Assembly: GCF_025118155.1 (NCBI RefSeq)
Contig: NW_026251387.1
Location: 1,643,501 to 1,707,500, forward strand
Reading direction: 5' to 3'
Source of the DNA: Cokeromyces recurvatus
Taxonomy: Eukaryota; Mucoromycota; Mucoromycetes; Mucorales; Mucoraceae
Length of the DNA stretch: 64,000 nt
The notes below the pieces were generated by a model. The model ran no database searches. It was not told the origin of the DNA and saw only the letters and a list, made by a program, of their open reading frames with translations. Position numbers and translations under genes: made by a program. Each line of letters starts with the position of its first letter. Position 1 is the stretch's first letter. Positions 62,601-64,000 of the stretch are shown here, one piece after another.

Positions 62601-64000
62601 AACAAGGCCAAAGGGAAAGCCTATTTTTAATATTTTATGGAATATTTTTATCAATTTATTGGATCAAAAGCAAACTCATAAAATTCAAAATAACGCATTG
62701 GATTTACTCCCAGTGTTTATATGTCTAGATGATGATTTCACTATAAAAGTAAAATTTATTTAGTTGTTTAAATACAAATGATTAACCCTGCTATTTTATA
62801 TTAATATAGATAAAAGAAAAAATTAGTTTGTTTTTTGACTATTATTACTCAGATCAAAGTAAATATTATCTCAAGAAAGGTACAACAAGGTATTAGCTAT
62901 GTCATTTTTTTTTAGGGGATTTTTTTTTAAATTAACAAAATAATATATATATAGATATAATGAGTTTATAACTATATTAGATAAACTCTTAGAGACCATG
63001 ACTACTTTTAAGTCTGTGGTTATCTTTAATTTGCTATTGTCGACCTTTGCAAAATTGGAAAACCATACACATGAAGAAGCTATCAAACGTAGTCTTGAGA
63101 AATTTTCAAAAACCTTAGGAAAGAAAAGCTTTTTGGAAGTCACTGGATCCTGTTTGAGGTAAAACCGAAAGTATACATATACATGTATATCTTAATTATG
63201 TTTATAGTATCTTTAAGGATGAAAATTATCTACTACAATATCGTCAAAGCCTTTTAGATGTAGTTATTATATTGCTTACAAATTCGGATGAAAACAATTT
63301 AGTCTCATTTTACGAGAGAAATATTAGCTTTATTATGGGCGTTGTACAGAAGAAATTAACAGATTGTATCAAGGACCAGCCTATTGAATTAACTATAAAA
63401 TCATGTTGTCTACGATTGATGCAAATATCCTTTTATATTTATATATATATAAATATATATTAGAGATAATATACTTAGAATTGCACTAACTTATTGTATT
63501 ATACAAATATATCCTTAACCCATCTACCTTTTTTTTTTTCTATACGCTTTTTATGAATTGTTGCCTAAAACAATTGTAGATAAAAATAGGCCTATTGATA
63601 AGATATGGCTGGATTCCGAAGAGAATATAGAGAAAAGGCACCTACAATCTGATATCATTTCTACATTTACATCTATGTTACGAACCGCTTCACCAAGTTT
63701 AAACATGGAAAAAAGCGAACATTGGAATGCGCAGTTAAAATATAATCAGGCTGTATTTAATACGACAGCCGCATTTGCATTACTGTTAGCGGATAAAGAG
63801 AATTTTTATAATAGTTTCTTCTGCGAAGAATCAAGAACTAATAGCTATATATGGCGTAAAATTATAGATATCACTCAGCCTTTATCATTGAAGTTGGAAC
63901 TGGATCAACCTCTTATTAAATCAAAGCTTGAAGGTATAAAATCCATAATGGGTTATAATGCAAACAACGAAGAACGTAATATATCATATATGTCATCAAT
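56659..64000 (+). CDS. PRKDC: DNA-PKcs-like protein, N-terminal half (3' end outside window)
   Basis: In animals DNA-PKcs is the PIKK kinase recruited by Ku to double-strand breaks for end joining. Nineteen exons are in phase: 56659-56800, 56882-57063, 57135-57271, 57356-57854, 57922-57978, 58103-58296, 58384-58640, 58692-59350, 59426-61625, 61716-61987, 62050-62121, 62188-62249, 62306-62345, 62417-62448, 62517-62748, 62810-62889, 62955-63158, 63208-63424, then from 63546 or 63528 to the edge; about 2,000 residues. The product is all alpha-solenoid. Best diagnostic block: MNSPSASKRFGAALVFNRI, HIKRIICEKS, LVQWLFKESGRPQRAYAK, LLPDIKSCKQWL, in the order and spacing of vertebrate DNA-PKcs; TRA1, TOR and ATM lack this. 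Kinase and FATC domains would lie beyond the window. Small exons around 62188-62450 are the least certain. No internal stop remains in this model. Confidence 0.85.
63425..63545 (+). other. Candidate AT-AC (U12-type) intron in DNA-PKcs-like gene
   Basis: Donor ATATCCTTTT follows codon CAA in phase 0; branch-like TCCTTAAC lies at 63512-63519; AC acceptors in the same phase occur at 63526-63527 and 63544-63545. Coding sequence continues AFYELLPKTIVDKN after the second. No good GT-AG pair joins these flanks. Confidence 0.6.

Noticed and set aside
63400..63590. GT-AG intron using GTTGTC or GTCTAC as donor and the AG at about 63589
   Set aside because: Phase is compatible, but donors are poor and the splice would discard coding-like sequence on both flanks; kept only as the alternative to the AT-AC model.

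Overview
The window looks like nuclear DNA of an early-diverging, AT-rich fungus, most likely Mucoromycota and possibly Mucorales. The reasons are many short GT-AG introns (about 46-190 nt), long T/A homopolymers, a fungal FKS glucan synthase, a MATA-type HMG-box gene and a zinc-knuckle LINE. The genus cannot be named from this sequence. Gene models below were built by joining exons by eye and checking reading-frame phase at every junction.

Layout. 1-2922: 3' part of an SF1 helicase gene. 2964-11850: a degenerate Tc1/mariner-like DNA transposon with perfect 25-bp terminal inverted repeats and TA flanks. A 6.4-kb LINE with open reading frames sits inside it (3290-9653), bounded by a 14-bp target-site duplication. 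11933-13966 (-): forkhead transcription factor. Then about 4.1 kb without genes. 18110-19857 (-): TIM50 mitochondrial import receptor. 20586-26532 (+): FKS 1,3-beta-glucan synthase. 26827-28814 (-): RMD1/RMD8-family (DUF155) membrane protein. 29016-29650 (+): small stand-alone HHCC integrase-type zinc-binding protein. 31117-42822 (+): a giant SZT2-like protein of about 3,700 aa. 43067-46542 (-): RhoGEF-like DH-PH protein. Then about 7.1 kb without genes. 53669-54678 (+): MATA-type HMG-box gene. 55053-55874 (-): HPRT. 56659-64000 (+, runs off the end): N-terminal half of a DNA-PKcs-like gene, including a candidate AT-AC (U12-type) intron.

How it fits together. Most genes are unrelated housekeeping or regulatory genes: cell wall synthesis, mitochondrial import, purine salvage, small-GTPase signalling. 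Two giant genes stand out, because SZT2 (nutrient signalling to TORC1) and DNA-PKcs (non-homologous end joining) are best known from animals and absent from model yeasts. The nested transposons give a relative history: the Tc1-like element landed 41 bp after the helicase stop codon, and a full-length LINE then inserted into it. The Tc1-like transposase is now broken while the LINE reading frames remain open. No CRISPR array, rRNA or convincing tRNA was seen.
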